Below are positions 29,976 through 41,362 of a DNA stretch of 64,000 bases, in pieces; within the stretch, counting starts at the first letter, position 1, and every line of letters starts with the position of its first letter. This DNA comes from Acidiferrobacterales bacterium (GTDB lineage Bacteria > Pseudomonadota > Gammaproteobacteria > Arenicellales > Poriferihabitantaceae): positions 1-64,000 of the forward strand of contig JAHQWE010000011.1 of assembly GCA_019633985.1 (NCBI GenBank). Direction: 5' to 3'. Under the pieces are notes generated by a model. That model was not told where the DNA came from. It was given only the letters and a program-made list of their open reading frames with translations, and did no database searches. A program made the translations under genes and the position numbers.

Positions 29976-31049
29976 GTGACCGGTAATACTTTCGGACAAC
30001 GCTTCAGCATAACGACATTTGGCGAGAGCCATGGCTCTGGTTTGGGCGCCGTAATCGACGGCTGCCCTCCGGGGCTAGAACTCAGTGCCGCGGATATGCA
30101 GCACGATCTGGATCGACGCAAACCGGGACAATCTCGCTACACTACCCAGAGAAAAGAGCCGGATGAAGTCGAGATTCTCTCTGGCGTATTTGAGGGTGTC
30201 ACAACCGGTACACCAATTGGTTTGTTGATACGAAACACCAATCAAAAATCCAAAGACTACAGTACGATCAAGGATCGCTTCCGACCAGGTCATGCGGACT
30301 TTACCTACCAAAAAAAGTACGGTATCCGCGACTATCGGGGTGGCGGCCGATCGTCGGCACGAGAGACGGCATTACGGGTTGCGGCAGGTGCAGTTGCTAA
30401 AAAGTATCTGAATCAAACCTTCGGTACTCAAATCCGTGGATGCATCTATCAGATCGGCGATATCGCGGTCGCACAGAAAGACTGGTCTGTGGTGAATCAG
30501 AACCCATTCTTTGTGGCAGATCCTGATGCCATTGGATCTCTAGAGAACTTGATAAAAAGTATTAGAAAGCAGGGCGACTCTATCGGCGCAGGAGTGCTTG
30601 TGGAGGCACTGTCAGTACCAGTCGGCCTGGGAGAGCCTGTCTTTGACCGGCTGGATGCAGACATCGCCAAAGCGATGATGAGCATCAATGCAGCGAAAGG
30701 TGTCGAAATTGGCGCAGGTTTTAACTGTATCAAGCAGACGGGTTCGGCACATCGTGACACCATCACTGCCGAGGGGTTTATCGGGAATCAGGCCGGGGGC
30801 ATCCTTGGCGGTATTTCCAGTGGGCAGGATATTGTTGCCCGCGTGGCTTTTAAACCAACCTCCAGCATTCTTGTAACCGGTGAGACGGTCAACCTAGACG
30901 GCGATACGGTCGAAATTTCTACCCCGGGCAGGCATGATCCCTGTGTGGGCATCCGTGCTGTGCCAATTGCCGAGGCAATGCTTGCCCTGGTTTTGATGGA
31001 TCATGTGTTGCGTGATCGAGCGCAGAATGGTGATTCTTCTAAACGTTAG
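29976..31049 (+). CDS. aroC: Chorismate synthase (GTG start)
   Basis: [60 protein letters not shown]. Confidence 0.97.
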   Translation: MTGNTFGQRFSITTFGESHGSGLGAVIDGCPPGLELSAADMQHDLDRRKPGQSRYTTQRKEPDEVEILSGVFEGVTTGTPIGLLIRNTNQKSKDYSTIKDRFRPGHADFTYQKKYGIRDYRGGGRSSARETALRVAAGAVAKKYLNQTFGTQIRGCIYQIGDIAVAQKDWSVVNQNPFFVADPDAIGSLENLIKSIRKQGDSIGAGVLVEALSVPVGLGEPVFDRLDADIAKAMMSINAAKGVEIGAGFNCIKQTGSAHRDTITAEGFIGNQAGGILGGISSGQDIVARVAFKPTSSILVTGETVNLDGDTVEISTPGRHDPCVGIRAVPIAEAMLALVLMDHVLRDRAQNGDSSKR

Positions 31050-31124
31050 CAAATAGGGCGTTTTGGCCGCCTTGACTATGTGCAATGTGCTATTATCCGC
31101 CCCCGTTTTTTCCACCGTTGGGCT

Positions 31125-32525
31125 ATGGCACAGACTCTATACGACAAACTTTGGGAGCAACATGTCGTCCATACCGAGGACGACGGCACGTCACTGATCT
31201 ATATTGATCGGCATCTGGTTCACGAAGTCACTTCACCGCAAGCTTTCGAAGGATTGCACCTGGCCAAAAGAACCCCTTGGCGATCTGAGAGCATGCTCGC
31301 TGTACCAGATCACAATGTCCCAACGACCACTGACGGTGCGGGAATAGACGATCCAGTTTCCAGGCTTCAGGTCACAACACTGGAGCAGAATTGCCGACAT
31401 TTTGGTATTACCGAGTTCGGTATGTCTGATCCGAGACAGGGCATCGTGCACGTGATAGGCCCTGAGCAAGGTGCGACTCTGCCAGGAATGACGATCGTTT
31501 GCGGCGACTCCCATACTTCAACCCATGGCGCGTTTGCTGCGTTGGCATTCGGCATAGGGACTTCGGAAGTTGAACATGTGATGGCAACACAATGTCTGAT
31601 TCAGCGAAAGTCCAAAAATATGCGGGTTTGGGTTGATGGTGAGTTGCGTCAGGGCGTTACAGCGAAAGATGTTGTGCTCGCGATTATTGGCGAAATCGGA
31701 ACCGCTGGAGGAACTGGTTACGCGATCGAATTTGCGGGCCCTGTCATTTCCGGCCTCTCAATGGAGTCTCGAATGACGGTTTGTAACATGGCTATTGAGG
31801 CGGGAGCCCGTTCTGGAATGATTGCGGCAGATCAAACAACTTTCGATTATCTGGAGGGCCGACCTGGAGCCCCCAAGGGAACGCTCTGGGATCAAGCCGT
31901 TGACAACTGGCGAAATCTGGTTAGTGACGCTGGCGCGCAGTTTGATCACGAAATTACTATCGACGGCAATGCAATTTTGCCCCAGGTCACTTGGGGTACG
32001 TCACCAGAAATGGTGGGAAGTATCGATGGGAATGTGCCAAATCCAGATGAAATGGCTGATCCCGTTGCTCGAGACGGTACTGCTAGGGCGCTGGAGTACA
32101 TGGGTTTAGAGCCTGGAATTGAGATCCGAAAAATTCAGCCTGACCTCGTATTTATAGGATCCTGTACCAATAGCCGAATTGAGGACCTACGACAGGCAGC
32201 AGATGTTGTACGAGGTCGACAGGTTGCCGCCAATATCAAGCAGGCGCTGGTGGTTCCTGGCTCAGGTCTGGTTAAAAGACAGGCCGAGGAAGAGGGGCTG
32301 CACCAGGTGTTTATCGATGCCGGCTTTGAATGGCGCAATCCGGGATGTTCAATGTGCCTGGCGATGAATGCAGATCGACTGGAACCTGGTGAACGTTGCG
32401 CTTCTACCTCTAATCGAAACTTTGAAGGCCGGCAGGGGCAGGGTGGACGGACTCATCTTGTTTCTCCCGCAATGGCCGCTGCTGCTGCAATTGCAGGCCA
32501 TTTCACAACGCCGGAGGACCTGTAA
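31125..32525 (+). CDS. leuC: 3-isopropylmalate dehydratase large subunit
   Basis: [69 protein letters not shown]. Confidence 0.97.
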   Translation: MAQTLYDKLWEQHVVHTEDDGTSLIYIDRHLVHEVTSPQAFEGLHLAKRTPWRSESMLAVPDHNVPTTTDGAGIDDPVSRLQVTTLEQNCRHFGITEFGMSDPRQGIVHVIGPEQGATLPGMTIVCGDSHTSTHGAFAALAFGIGTSEVEHVMATQCLIQRKSKNMRVWVDGELRQGVTAKDVVLAIIGEIGTAGGTGYAIEFAGPVISGLSMESRMTVCNMAIEAGARSGMIAADQTTFDYLEGRPGAPKGTLWDQAVDNWRNLVSDAGAQFDHEITIDGNAILPQVTWGTSPEMVGSIDGNVPNPDEMADPVARDGTARALEYMGLEPGIEIRKIQPDLVFIGSCTNSRIEDLRQAADVVRGRQVAANIKQALVVPGSGLVKRQAEEEGLHQVFIDAGFEWRNPGCSMCLAMNADRLEPGERCASTSNRNFEGRQGQGGRTHLVSPAMAAAAAIAGHFTTPEDL

Positions 32526-33161
32526 ATGCAAGCTTTTACTCAGTTGGAAGGCATTGTCGCGCCAATGGATCGAGCCAATGTAGACACCGATGCGATCATA
32601 CCGAAACAATTTCTTAAATCGATTAAGCGATCGGGATTTGGGCCAAACTTGTTTGATGAATGGCGCTATTTGGATCATGGAGAACCGGGCCAGGACAATA
32701 GCAAACGACCTTTAAATGAAGAGTTTGTGCTGAATCAGCCGCGTTACCAGGGTGCAACCATTTTGCTGGCACGGGAGAACTTTGGATGTGGTTCATCCAG
32801 GGAACATGCTCCCTGGGCGCTGCTTGATTATGGCTTTCGCTGCGTCATCGCCCCGAGTTTTGCGGATATCTTTTTTAATAACTGTTTCAAAAATGCTATA
32901 TTACCTGTTGTTTTAAATGACAAAATAGTAGATGATCTGTTCTCTCGGGTAGCGTCGGTCGATGGATACACTATTTCGGTTGATCTTCCAGAGCAAAAGA
33001 TCATCACACCTGAAGGTGATCAAATAGATTTTGAAGTGGAAACTTTTCGTAAGCACTGTCTAATCAATGGCCTGGACGACATAGGTCTGACGTTGGAAAA
33101 GTCCGATGCGATCAAGAACTATGAACTTCGAAGGAAAACTGAAGCACCGTGGCTGTTTTAG
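32526..33161 (+). CDS. leuD: 3-isopropylmalate dehydratase small subunit
   Basis: [32 protein letters not shown]. Confidence 0.97.
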   Translation: MQAFTQLEGIVAPMDRANVDTDAIIPKQFLKSIKRSGFGPNLFDEWRYLDHGEPGQDNSKRPLNEEFVLNQPRYQGATILLARENFGCGSSREHAPWALLDYGFRCVIAPSFADIFFNNCFKNAILPVVLNDKIVDDLFSRVASVDGYTISVDLPEQKIITPEGDQIDFEVETFRKHCLINGLDDIGLTLEKSDAIKNYELRRKTEAPWLF

Positions 33162-33174
33162 TGGTGCAAACCAA

Positions 33175-33239
33175 ACCGATAAGGTAATGCTGAGGGGAAA
33201 CAAGGGGAACCCTACTATTGGGCTTTTTACCTTGTCGGT
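33175..33239 (+). other. Large hairpin between leuD and fimV (13-bp stem with one G-U, about 39-nt structured loop)
   Basis: Arms ACCGATAAGGTAA (33175-33187) and TTACCTTGTCGGT (33227-33239). Confidence 0.6.
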
Positions 33240-33265
33240 ACAGATAACAAAACCATAGAATCAAC

Positions 33266-36200
33266 ATGCGTAAATTGACTCCATTGGTTGCGGCATCAAG
33301 CTTCGCAACATTGTTAGCAACAATTCCACAGTCTGGTTATGCGCTGGGCTTGGGGAAGCTGAGTGTCGAGTCTGACCTCGGAGAACCACTTCAACTCGTT
33401 ATCCAGCTGGATTCTGTTTCTGCTTCTGAAGCGGAAACGCTCGACGTGACTTTGGGAAGTCGATCAGATTTCACCCGTGCAAACGTGGAATATCCAGTGT
33501 TAGGGGATCAACTGGTTTTTGAGCTTGTCGAGGGAGATGACGGGCGGTATCAGGTCATCATTACGACCTCTGATCCAGTGCAAGAGGCCTATTTGCACTT
33601 CCTGGTTACGGCAAACTGGTCTGGTGGTAAAGCGGTTCGCGAATACACAGCGTTACTGGATCCGCCTTTATATACTGGCAACACGGGTGCTGTGGTAAAT
33701 CTTGCAGGAGATACTGCAGTGGCAGATGCTGACGAAGCGCCTGCTGCAGATGAAGGGGAAAGCCAAACGCTTGCGGAGATCAATGCAAGCACTACAGACA
33801 CTGTTGTGACCAGCAGTACCCCAGCCGCTCGAAACGCATCTGCCGGTGAAACTATCACCGTGTCGCGGGGAGATACTCTTTCGCAGATCGTCAACGATAT
33901 GAGCAAACCTGGTGATGTGGATTATTTCCAGGCTCTGGAAGCAGTCTATCGCAAGAATCCAGGTGCGTTTATTGATTCCAACATGAACCTGCTGCGATCT
34001 GGCGCAACGCTCGAGGTGCCGAGCTTTGAAGAAATGCGGGCAGTATCTCGAAGCGAATCTGTTGCATCATTCAGTGAACAACTGGCGCGTTTTAACGAAT
34101 ACCGAGGTGTTGTTGCACAGCAGCAGGAAGAAGAGTCGAGCGACACCCTCAATGAATTAATCGAAGAAGCCGAGACCGAGGCTGTTGAAGAAGAAGTAGC
34201 GGCTTTGACCACCGAAGAACCCGCTGTTGAAGTGGCAACGGAAGAGACCGCTCCGGAAATAGATGAGTCGGATCTCCAAGCAGCTGTGGAAGAAGCTGTT
34301 GAGACGGAAGCGACCCTAACAGTTGGGCAAGATGTAGAACCGGATGCGGTGGTAGAGGCCGATGACAATGCGGCGCAGATCGAAGCGCTTAAACTGCAGC
34401 TCGCTCAGCTTGAGGAGAGCGTGCTTTCTGATAGCGCTGAAAGTGAGAATACTACTGGTCAACTGGAAGAGTTGCAGTCAGCGACAGATCGAATTTCAAC
34501 ACTGATTGAGGTCGAAGATACCAATCTGGCCAATCTACAGAATAACTTGACTGGGGAAGAAGTGGCGCAAGATTTGGCCGATCCCGAGTCTGGAGAAGTT
34601 GTTGCCGAGTCAATTGAAGAGAGTTTGAGTGAGCAAGACGAGTCTGCAGTCGCTGCCGCCGAAGAGGCCCTGGCCGCTATTGATCAGAGTGTGATTGAGT
34701 CTTCTCAGGAGGCAGCGGACGCGGCGATCGAATCAGTAGAAGACGCCGTCGAAGAGGCCGTTAGTCAAACCGCCAACATTGCCTCAACGGAAGATGATGT
34801 GACCGGTACAGAATCTGAGGCTAGCGTAGAGGAACAGGTTGCTATTGAAGCTGAGGAAAATGTTGGAGAGGATGACTCCAATCAGGAAGTGGCTGCGGTT
34901 GCTGCCGTTCCCGCTAGTGACACCGACTCTACCGGAACAGACGGAGATGGAGCTGAAACTACCGAGGCAGGCGTTGACGATAGTGGTAACGCCATCGAAT
35001 CTGCGGTTCGCAAAGTTTCCGAATCCAGTCTACTTGATTCAGTAAAGAGCATGTTCTCTGCGCTGCCCGAATACGGACTAAAAATTGCGGCAGGTTTGCT
35101 CGCGCTTCTGCTCGGTTTGTTCGTCTGGCAGCGACAAAAGACGCGCCGAGAATATGATGCCAGTATGCTGGACATCGAAACGGAAGAAGTTTCACTGAAT
35201 TCTGAAGCCTCTATCCAACGTATGAGTGACGCCTCCGGTATTGATCTCGCAAGTGCGAATGACAGTGCCCTTGAGCTGACGATCGGTGGTGGTATGTCGT
35301 ATCTGAGTGAACAAGGAATCACCGGAGTCAATGAAGAAGAAAACGAAGTTATTAAAGCAGGTGCGGTAGACCCACTTGCGGAAGCTGATGTCTACCTGGC
35401 TTACGATCGAGATGAGCAGGCGATCCAGGTGCTAAAAGAAGCATACGTTGATGCACCGGAGCGCGGTGAACTCGCCGAAAAGCTGCTGGAGATTTACCAT
35501 AAACAGGATGACAGAAGAGCTTTCGATGAGCTCGCAGCGGAACTCCATCAACAGAGCGATTCCACCCAGAACTTTAACTGGGAACGCGTTGTGTCGATGG
35601 GGCGCGAAGTGAGCCCGGATAATCCTCTCTACACTGGAGATACGCCCCCCCAGGCCGCAGCACCGACAACATCTTCTGACTCAGAATTAGATCTCGACGA
35701 TGATCTGATGATGGAGACGGAAAAACCCGCTACACCAGCCGTTGGCGCAGGTATGGCAAGTACCAATGATCTGGATATGTTGAGCCTTGGCGCAGACACC
35801 TCTGCTACCGCGGTCAACGCCCTAGAGATTGATGATCTGGATATCGACCTCACTCCGCCCAAGTCAGATGGTGCAGACCCGGCCGATGCCCCAACGCTGA
35901 GTCAGATAATCAACGAGAATGTTGAAGGTAAGCTATCCATGGATGACGATTCAGATGAGAAGGAGGTGACTCTTGATACCGGTTCTTCACTGGATTTGAA
36001 TCTGGGCAGTGACGACGATTTGCAGTTCAATCGCATCGAAGAAGAGTCGAAAAAAGCAGTGGAAGAACCTGCAGAGGCAGATTCTGAACTCGTTATCAGC
36101 GGGTTGGATCAACAATCAGTAATGACTCAGGAGACTGATTCGTCAATGAGTCAACTTGAACCCTATCATGAATCAGAGACCGCCCTTGAACTGGCAAAGG

Positions 36201-36319
36201 CCTATATGGAGTTGGGCGAGCAGGAAATAGCGAAAGGGTTTATTGAAGAAGTGTTGAACGAAGGCAGTGAGAAACAGAAAGGAAAAGCCCGCTCCCTGAT
36301 TAAGGAGCTCACGAGTTAA
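33266..36319 (+). CDS. fimV: FimV-like pilus/polar assembly protein
   Basis: GLGKLSVESDLGEPLQLVIQL N-terminus, LysM ITVSRGDTLSQIVNDM, long acidic region, TM segment, C-terminal FimV motif ALELAKAYMELGEQEIAKGFIEEVL. Confidence 0.93.
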   Translation: MRKLTPLVAASSFATLLATIPQSGYALGLGKLSVESDLGEPLQLVIQLDSVSASEAETLDVTLGSRSDFTRANVEYPVLGDQLVFELVEGDDGRYQVIITTSDPVQEAYLHFLVTANWSGGKAVREYTALLDPPLYTGNTGAVVNLAGDTAVADADEAPAADEGESQTLAEINASTTDTVVTSSTPAARNASAGETITVSRGDTLSQIVNDMSKPGDVDYFQALEAVYRKNPGAFIDSNMNLLRSGATLEVPSFEEMRAVSRSESVASFSEQLARFNEYRGVVAQQQEEESSDTLNELIEEAETEAVEEEVAALTTEEPAVEVATEETAPEIDESDLQAAVEEAVETEATLTVGQDVEPDAVVEADDNAAQIEALKLQLAQLEESVLSDSAESENTTGQLEELQSATDRISTLIEVEDTNLANLQNNLTGEEVAQDLADPESGEVVAESIEESLSEQDESAVAAAEEALAAIDQSVIESSQEAADAAIESVEDAVEEAVSQTANIASTEDDVTGTESEASVEEQVAIEAEENVGEDDSNQEVAAVAAVPASDTDSTGTDGDGAETTEAGVDDSGNAIESAVRKVSESSLLDSVKSMFSALPEYGLKIAAGLLALLLGLFVWQRQKTRREYDASMLDIETEEVSLNSEASIQRMSDASGIDLASANDSALELTIGGGMSYLSEQGITGVNEEENEVIKAGAVDPLAEADVYLAYDRDEQAIQVLKEAYVDAPERGELAEKLLEIYHKQDDRRAFDELAAELHQQSDSTQNFNWERVVSMGREVSPDNPLYTGDTPPQAAAPTTSSDSELDLDDDLMMETEKPATPAVGAGMASTNDLDMLSLGADTSATAVNALEIDDLDIDLTPPKSDGADPADAPTLSQIINENVEGKLSMDDDSDEKEVTLDTGSSLDLNLGSDDDLQFNRIEEESKKAVEEPAEADSELVISGLDQQSVMTQETDSSMSQLEPYHESETALELAKAYMELGEQEIAKGFIEEVLNEGSEKQKGKARSLIKELTS

Positions 36320-36345
36320 TGGATTGAGCTCGGAAAGTGATCTAA

Positions 36346-36377
36346 ATTAAAAAAGCGGGCTAAGCCCGCTTTTTTTT
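36346..36377 (+). terminator. Intrinsic terminator after fimV
   Basis: AAAAAGCGGGC-taa-GCCCGCTTTTTTTT, stem followed by T-run. Confidence 0.9.
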
Positions 36378-36423
36378 GCTGTCTACATGTTTAACAGTAT
36401 TAAACTTTCTGAACTGGTAATAG

Positions 36424-36651
36424 TTAATGATTGTAAGCGACCATGACTAGGCCAAGTTTCTGTTCAGCTTCGCGGATTGCAGAGAGCTCTTCGGCAGTCA
36501 AAGACGCATATTCGGGAGTAGGTTCAACCGCAACAATGACTTTACCTAACTGCTGTTCCAGTTGTTTGATCTCTTTTAGCTGCTCCGCATCAACTGCGGC
36601 AGGTGCGTATTCAGGGCTCATGGTTCGACCTCTAACGATAAATTGACTCAT
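36424..36651 (-). CDS. Small protein with internal duplication
   Basis: 75 aa; two related units AEQLKEIKQLEQQLGKVIVAV and AEELSAIREAEQKLGLVMVAY, each preceded by PEYA. Confidence 0.65.
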   Translation of the reverse strand: MSQFIVRGRTMSPEYAPAAVDAEQLKEIKQLEQQLGKVIVAVEPTPEYASLTAEELSAIREAEQKLGLVMVAYNH

Positions 36652-36705
36652 TTAAACCACTATATCATGTCAACATAACGATACTGTGAAGATGTGAACT
36701 ACGTC

Positions 36706-37224
36706 TCAGATTTCTTTAAGTGATTGATATTTAGAGATTTTATCGATATAAGACTGTGAGGCGTAGGCGAGGTCGTCGATCTGTTCTGCGGAAAGCGGAC
36801 GAATCGCCTTCGCCGGGGAGCCAATGATCAGGGATCCATCGGGGAAAGACTTTCCCTCTGTGATGAGTGATCCCGCCCCAACGATACAGTTTTTACCGAT
36901 TACGGCACCATTCATCACGGTGCTTCCAATACCAATCAGACTATTGTCGCCGATGGTGCAGCCGTGCAGCATGACGCTATGCCCGACTGTCACTCGTTGA
37001 CCTATTGAAATAGGGTAGCCAGGGTCGGTATGCAATACTGAGTTATCTTGTACATTAGACCCCTTACCGATTTCTATTTGATCATTATCGGCTCTGATCA
37101 CCACGCCAAACCAAACGCTGGCTTCGCCAGCCATCACCACCGAGCCTATGAGGACAGCACCCGGTGCGACATATGCACTAGCGTCTATGGCAGGGGATTG
37201 TTCGTCTATTTGATAAATTGCCAT
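36706..37224 (-). CDS. Gamma-carbonic anhydrase family / left-handed beta-helix protein (YrdA-like)
   Basis: GAVLIGSVVMAGEASVWFGVVIRADNDQIEIGKGSNVQDNSVLH, VTVGHSVMLHGCTIGDNSLIGIGS. Confidence 0.92.
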   Translation of the reverse strand: MAIYQIDEQSPAIDASAYVAPGAVLIGSVVMAGEASVWFGVVIRADNDQIEIGKGSNVQDNSVLHTDPGYPISIGQRVTVGHSVMLHGCTIGDNSLIGIGSTVMNGAVIGKNCIVGAGSLITEGKSFPDGSLIIGSPAKAIRPLSAEQIDDLAYASQSYIDKISKYQSLKEI

Positions 37225-37239
37225 ATATTTTGGGTACCT

Positions 37240-38298
37240 CTACATGAGAAAGGGTTTATCCAAATCACGCACCGCTTTTTCTTTCACACTCATTGCACCA
37301 GAGAATAGATCCGACAACTTTTCTTGAAACGATTTCTTTCTTTTATATTCGATTTTTAAAAGATCGGCATCTTGGCGATTTTGCATGAGGTAGTCATCGC
37401 TGGTTTGCAACACATCCACCAGACCAAGCTCCAGTGCTTTGGTGCCCAGCCAGTGTTCCCCTGTTGCGACTTTTTCAATATCTAAATCTGGTCGTTGTTC
37501 CCGAATGAATTCCTTGAACAAGGTGTGAGTCTCTTCCAGCTCAGCTTGCATTTTCTCTCGGGCTTTGTCGGTGTTTTCTCCAAACATGGTGAGTGTCCGT
37601 TTATATTCCCCCGCAGAGAGCTGTTCAAAATCAATTTTGTTGTCCTTCAACAATCGATGCAAGTTCGGGATCTGGGCCAGCACACCGATTGAACCAATAA
37701 TAGAAAACGGTGCCGCCAAAATTTTGTTGGCAACACAGGCCATCATGTAACCACCGCTCGCGGCGACCTTGTCTACCGCAATAGTGAGGGGGATTTTGTG
37801 ATCGCGGATTCTCTGCAACTGACTAGCGGCGAGACCGTAGCTGTGCACCATACCACCGCCGCTCTCCAGCCTCAGTAGAACCTCATCAGAAGCGGAAGCA
37901 TTGGTTAAGATAGCGCTGATCTCGTGGCGCATGGCTTCGGTATCGCTAGCCCGAATGTCACCATCGAAATCGAGTACAAAAATTCGTTTCTTCTCCGGCT
38001 TCTCCTCTTCACTTTTCGATTTTTTGCGATTCTTTTTCTCCTCCTTTGCTTCCTTCTTCTCAGCTTTTCTTTTCTCCTTTGCCAGAAGTTTCTGCATTTG
38101 AGGGCTCATCGAGGCATGCCCGAGTGCCTGCTCCATTTGTTCGAACTCCTCGTTGAGAAGTGTCAGTTCTATTTCTGCCTCCCCTCCTTTTTTCTGTTTG
38201 GCGACCGTGGCAAAAATGCTGCCAAATACCACCATTAGCGCCACAACAATAGTGATGGCTTTTGCCAAAAATAGACCGTATTCGTGTAAAAATTCCAT
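37240..38298 (-). CDS. sohB: SohB-like S49 peptidase
   Basis: VLLRLESGGGMVHSYGLAASQL, VDKVAASGGYMMACVANKILAAPFSIIGSIGV; N-terminal TM and Lys/Glu-rich linker. Confidence 0.93.
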   Translation of the reverse strand: MEFLHEYGLFLAKAITIVVALMVVFGSIFATVAKQKKGGEAEIELTLLNEEFEQMEQALGHASMSPQMQKLLAKEKRKAEKKEAKEEKKNRKKSKSEEEKPEKKRIFVLDFDGDIRASDTEAMRHEISAILTNASASDEVLLRLESGGGMVHSYGLAASQLQRIRDHKIPLTIAVDKVAASGGYMMACVANKILAAPFSIIGSIGVLAQIPNLHRLLKDNKIDFEQLSAGEYKRTLTMFGENTDKAREKMQAELEETHTLFKEFIREQRPDLDIEKVATGEHWLGTKALELGLVDVLQTSDDYLMQNRQDADLLKIEYKRKKSFQEKLSDLFSGAMSVKEKAVRDLDKPFLM

Positions 38299-38321
38299 AG
38301 AGATTGAGTCGTCGAGGTGAG

Positions 38322-39989
38322 TTACTTGCTGTTATTTGCCCAACTGTCACGTAATGTAACGATTCTATTGAATACGGGCTGATTTACGGAGCTGTCGGGA
38401 TCCTGGTAAAAATACCCGACGCGCTCAAACTGAAATCGCAGGTCAGGAGACGCCTCAGCGAGAGAAGCCTCAAATTTACAATTCTTCAGCGTAATCAGAG
38501 ATTCATCGTTTAAATGATCGGTAAAGGCAACTGATTTATCTTCTAACGGGTTTTCAACTTGGAACAAGCGGTCGTATAGTCTGACTTCGCCAGTCACCGC
38601 GTCGGCCGCATTGACCCAGTGGATAATACCTTTTACTTTTCCTTCCTCAGGTTGTTTTCCATTTCTTGTTTCGGGTAAGTATTTGCATCGCAGGGTGATG
38701 GCATTGCCCTCTTGATCCCTCTCGATTTCGCTGCACTCGATCACAAACGCATTTCTTAAGCGGACTCTCCGGCCAGGCCCGAGGCGGAAAAACTTGGCTG
38801 GTGGATCTTCCATAAAATCATCCTGGTCAATATACAAGGTACGGGAGAGTGAAACAGTTCTCTTGCCCAGAGACTCATCTTTAGGGTGATTGGAAACGGT
38901 AAATGCCTCTGTTTCGTCTTCCGGATAGTTCTCGAGAATGACTTTCAGCGGCTTAAGCACTGCCATAGCTCTTGGCGCTTTGGGATCGAGGTCTTCTCTC
39001 ACCGCGTTTTCAAGTACCAGCATATCGATTACGTTTGCTTTTTTTGTGATTCCCACTTGGCTAATAAAGTGGTTCACCGAAGCGGGAGTGAAACCGCGTC
39101 GTCGCAACCCGGATATTGTCGGCATTCGAGGGTCATCCCAACCGCCGACCAGGTTTGATTCAACCAGCTGTGTAAGCAAGCGCTTGCTCATTACTGTGTA
39201 GTTAAGGTTGAGTCGGGAAAACTCAATTTGACGCGGTTGGGAGGGTGCCGAGATATTATCGATAAACCAGTTGTACAAGGGCCGGTGATCCTCAAACTCT
39301 AGCGTACACAGGGAATGGGTGACGCCCTCAATTGCGTCACTCAATCCATGGGTAAAATCGTACATTGGATATATACACCATTTATTTCCCGTACGCTGAT
39401 GATCGTGATGGCGTATTCGGTAGATCACCGGGTCTCGCAGATTGATATTCGGAGACGCCATATCGATCTTGGCCCGAAGCACACGTTCTCCATCGGCATA
39501 TTCTCCCTTACGCATGCCTTCGAATAGCGCTAGATTGTCAGCGACCGTTTGATCGCGATCCGGGCTGTTTTTACCGGGTTCAGTCAGCGTGCCGCGATAC
39601 TCACGAATTTGGTCTGCGGGTAAGCTGTCAACATAAGCCAATCCTTTTTCGATCAGCTCAACAGCAAAACGATACAGCTGATCGAAATAATCTGATGCAT
39701 GGGCGATATCACTCCACTCATACCCTAACCAGCGCACGTCTTCTTCGATCGCCTCAACAAACTCGATGTCCTCTTTGACCGGGTTGGTATCGTCGAACCG
39801 GAGGGTGCATTTACCGCCGTAGTCACGCGCAATACCGAAATTTAACCAAATAGACTTCGCATGTCCGATATGCAGATAGCCATTGGGTTCTGGAGGAAAG
39901 CGAGTAATGATCTCCTCGTGTTTGCCGTTTTCCATGTCTTCATCGATGATTTGACGGATGAAGTTGCTCGGTGTTGATGTGTCGTTCAT
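38322..39989 (-). CDS. glnS: Glutaminyl-tRNA synthetase
   Basis: [17 protein letters not shown] (HIGH), VMSKRLL (KMSKS-like). Confidence 0.97.
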   Translation of the reverse strand: MNDTSTPSNFIRQIIDEDMENGKHEEIITRFPPEPNGYLHIGHAKSIWLNFGIARDYGGKCTLRFDDTNPVKEDIEFVEAIEEDVRWLGYEWSDIAHASDYFDQLYRFAVELIEKGLAYVDSLPADQIREYRGTLTEPGKNSPDRDQTVADNLALFEGMRKGEYADGERVLRAKIDMASPNINLRDPVIYRIRHHDHQRTGNKWCIYPMYDFTHGLSDAIEGVTHSLCTLEFEDHRPLYNWFIDNISAPSQPRQIEFSRLNLNYTVMSKRLLTQLVESNLVGGWDDPRMPTISGLRRRGFTPASVNHFISQVGITKKANVIDMLVLENAVREDLDPKAPRAMAVLKPLKVILENYPEDETEAFTVSNHPKDESLGKRTVSLSRTLYIDQDDFMEDPPAKFFRLGPGRRVRLRNAFVIECSEIERDQEGNAITLRCKYLPETRNGKQPEEGKVKGIIHWVNAADAVTGEVRLYDRLFQVENPLEDKSVAFTDHLNDESLITLKNCKFEASLAEASPDLRFQFERVGYFYQDPDSSVNQPVFNRIVTLRDSWANNSK

Positions 39990-40085
39990 GCCTTAAATGG
40001 GCCGGGCTGTGGTTCGGGTAGAACAGCGTGTCAAAGGGTGGCGGAGTATAGCTCAAACCATTGCCAGGGAATATTCTGCAGCGTC

Positions 40086-41243
40086 CTATTCCTTTATTAA
40101 CAACCGATCTAATACGCCTTCGTAACAGTGAGTGAGCAATTCAAGATCTTCTATAGATATGCACTCGTTCACTTTGTGGATAGTGGCATTGATCGGCCCC
40201 AGCTCGACCACCTGAGCGCCTGTCGGTGCAATAAAGCGACCGTCTGAGGTGCCGCCAGAAGTAGAGGTTTCTGGGGAATAACCGGTTACTCCCCGTATAC
40301 TTTCTGATACTGCTTTTATCAGCTCTCCATGCTGGGTTTCAAAAGGCTGACCGCTGAGTCGCCAGTCAATCGAGTACTCAAGATTTTGCCTGTCAAACAA
40401 GGCTTCTGTGGTCTTGCGTAAATAGTCTTCTGTGACTTCGGGGGAAAATCGGAAGTTCATGGATACTTCCAATGATCCTGGAATCACATTGCTTGCACCG
40501 GTACCGCCATGAATGTTGGAAAGTTGGAGGCTGGTAGGTTGGAAATTATCATTTCCTTGATCCCATTCGATTGCAATCAGTTCCTGCAGCGCAGGCAGCG
40601 CTAGGTGAATCGGATTGCGGGCCAGATGAGGGTAGGCGATATGCCCTTGAACACCGTGGAATATGATTTTCGCGCCCAGTGAGCCCCTTCTGCCTACCTT
40701 GATAACATCCCCCAGGCGCTCGGTGCTGGTTGGTTCGCCCACGATACAGTGATCGATTATCTGGCCTCGTTCCGCCAGGACGTCGAGTACCGCGACAGTA
40801 CCGTCGGTCGCTGGCCCCTCCTCATCACTGGTAATTAATAGGCCGATAGCGCCACGATGCTCCCTGTTCTTTTTCAGAAAAGATTCGCATGCACAAATAA
40901 ACGCGGCGATACTGCCCTTCATATCGGCCGCACCACGGCCATGCAGCATACCCTCTCGAATCTCACCCTGGAAAGGGGGTATTTGCCATTGTTCCAACGG
41001 CCCGGTTGGTACGACGTCGGTGTGGCCGGCAAAAACTACTAGAGGCTCCGTGGAGCCTTTGGTTGCCCATAAATTAGTGACGCTTCCTCGATTTATTTGC
41101 TCACAATGAAAACCCAAGGGCTGTAAGCGCTTAGTGAGTAATTGTTGGCAGCCTTCATCGGCAGGTGTGACCGAGGGTTTTTGAATCAGTGCTTGTGCAA
41201 GCTGGGTAGTTGGCGATAGGTCAGAAGCAGTTGCTGGAGCCAT
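40086..41243 (-). CDS. dapE: Succinyl-diaminopimelate desuccinylase
   Basis: VVFAGHTDVVPTGPLEQW, GRGAADMKGSIAAF, TSDEEGPATDGT, STSGGTSDGRFI. Confidence 0.95.
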   Translation of the reverse strand: MAPATASDLSPTTQLAQALIQKPSVTPADEGCQQLLTKRLQPLGFHCEQINRGSVTNLWATKGSTEPLVVFAGHTDVVPTGPLEQWQIPPFQGEIREGMLHGRGAADMKGSIAAFICACESFLKKNREHRGAIGLLITSDEEGPATDGTVAVLDVLAERGQIIDHCIVGEPTSTERLGDVIKVGRRGSLGAKIIFHGVQGHIAYPHLARNPIHLALPALQELIAIEWDQGNDNFQPTSLQLSNIHGGTGASNVIPGSLEVSMNFRFSPEVTEDYLRKTTEALFDRQNLEYSIDWRLSGQPFETQHGELIKAVSESIRGVTGYSPETSTSGGTSDGRFIAPTGAQVVELGPINATIHKVNECISIEDLELLTHCYEGVLDRLLIKE

Positions 41244-41362
41244 AGGAGTGTATGCTGAAATGTTGCGTTTAACGGGAGAAAGCCTTATCCTGATTGTATA
41301 TCAATGATCACAATACCCTTGCGATCGTAGGGTCATGAATCTTCACCTTTCCGCAGTTTACT

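Noticed and set aside
33589-35331. Several Ser/Ala-rich minus-strand ORFs (33589..33906, 33946..34368, 34882..35331)
   Set aside because: Antisense to the acidic low-complexity part of fimV; Ser-rich composition is the expected mirror of Glu/Asp/Ala codons.
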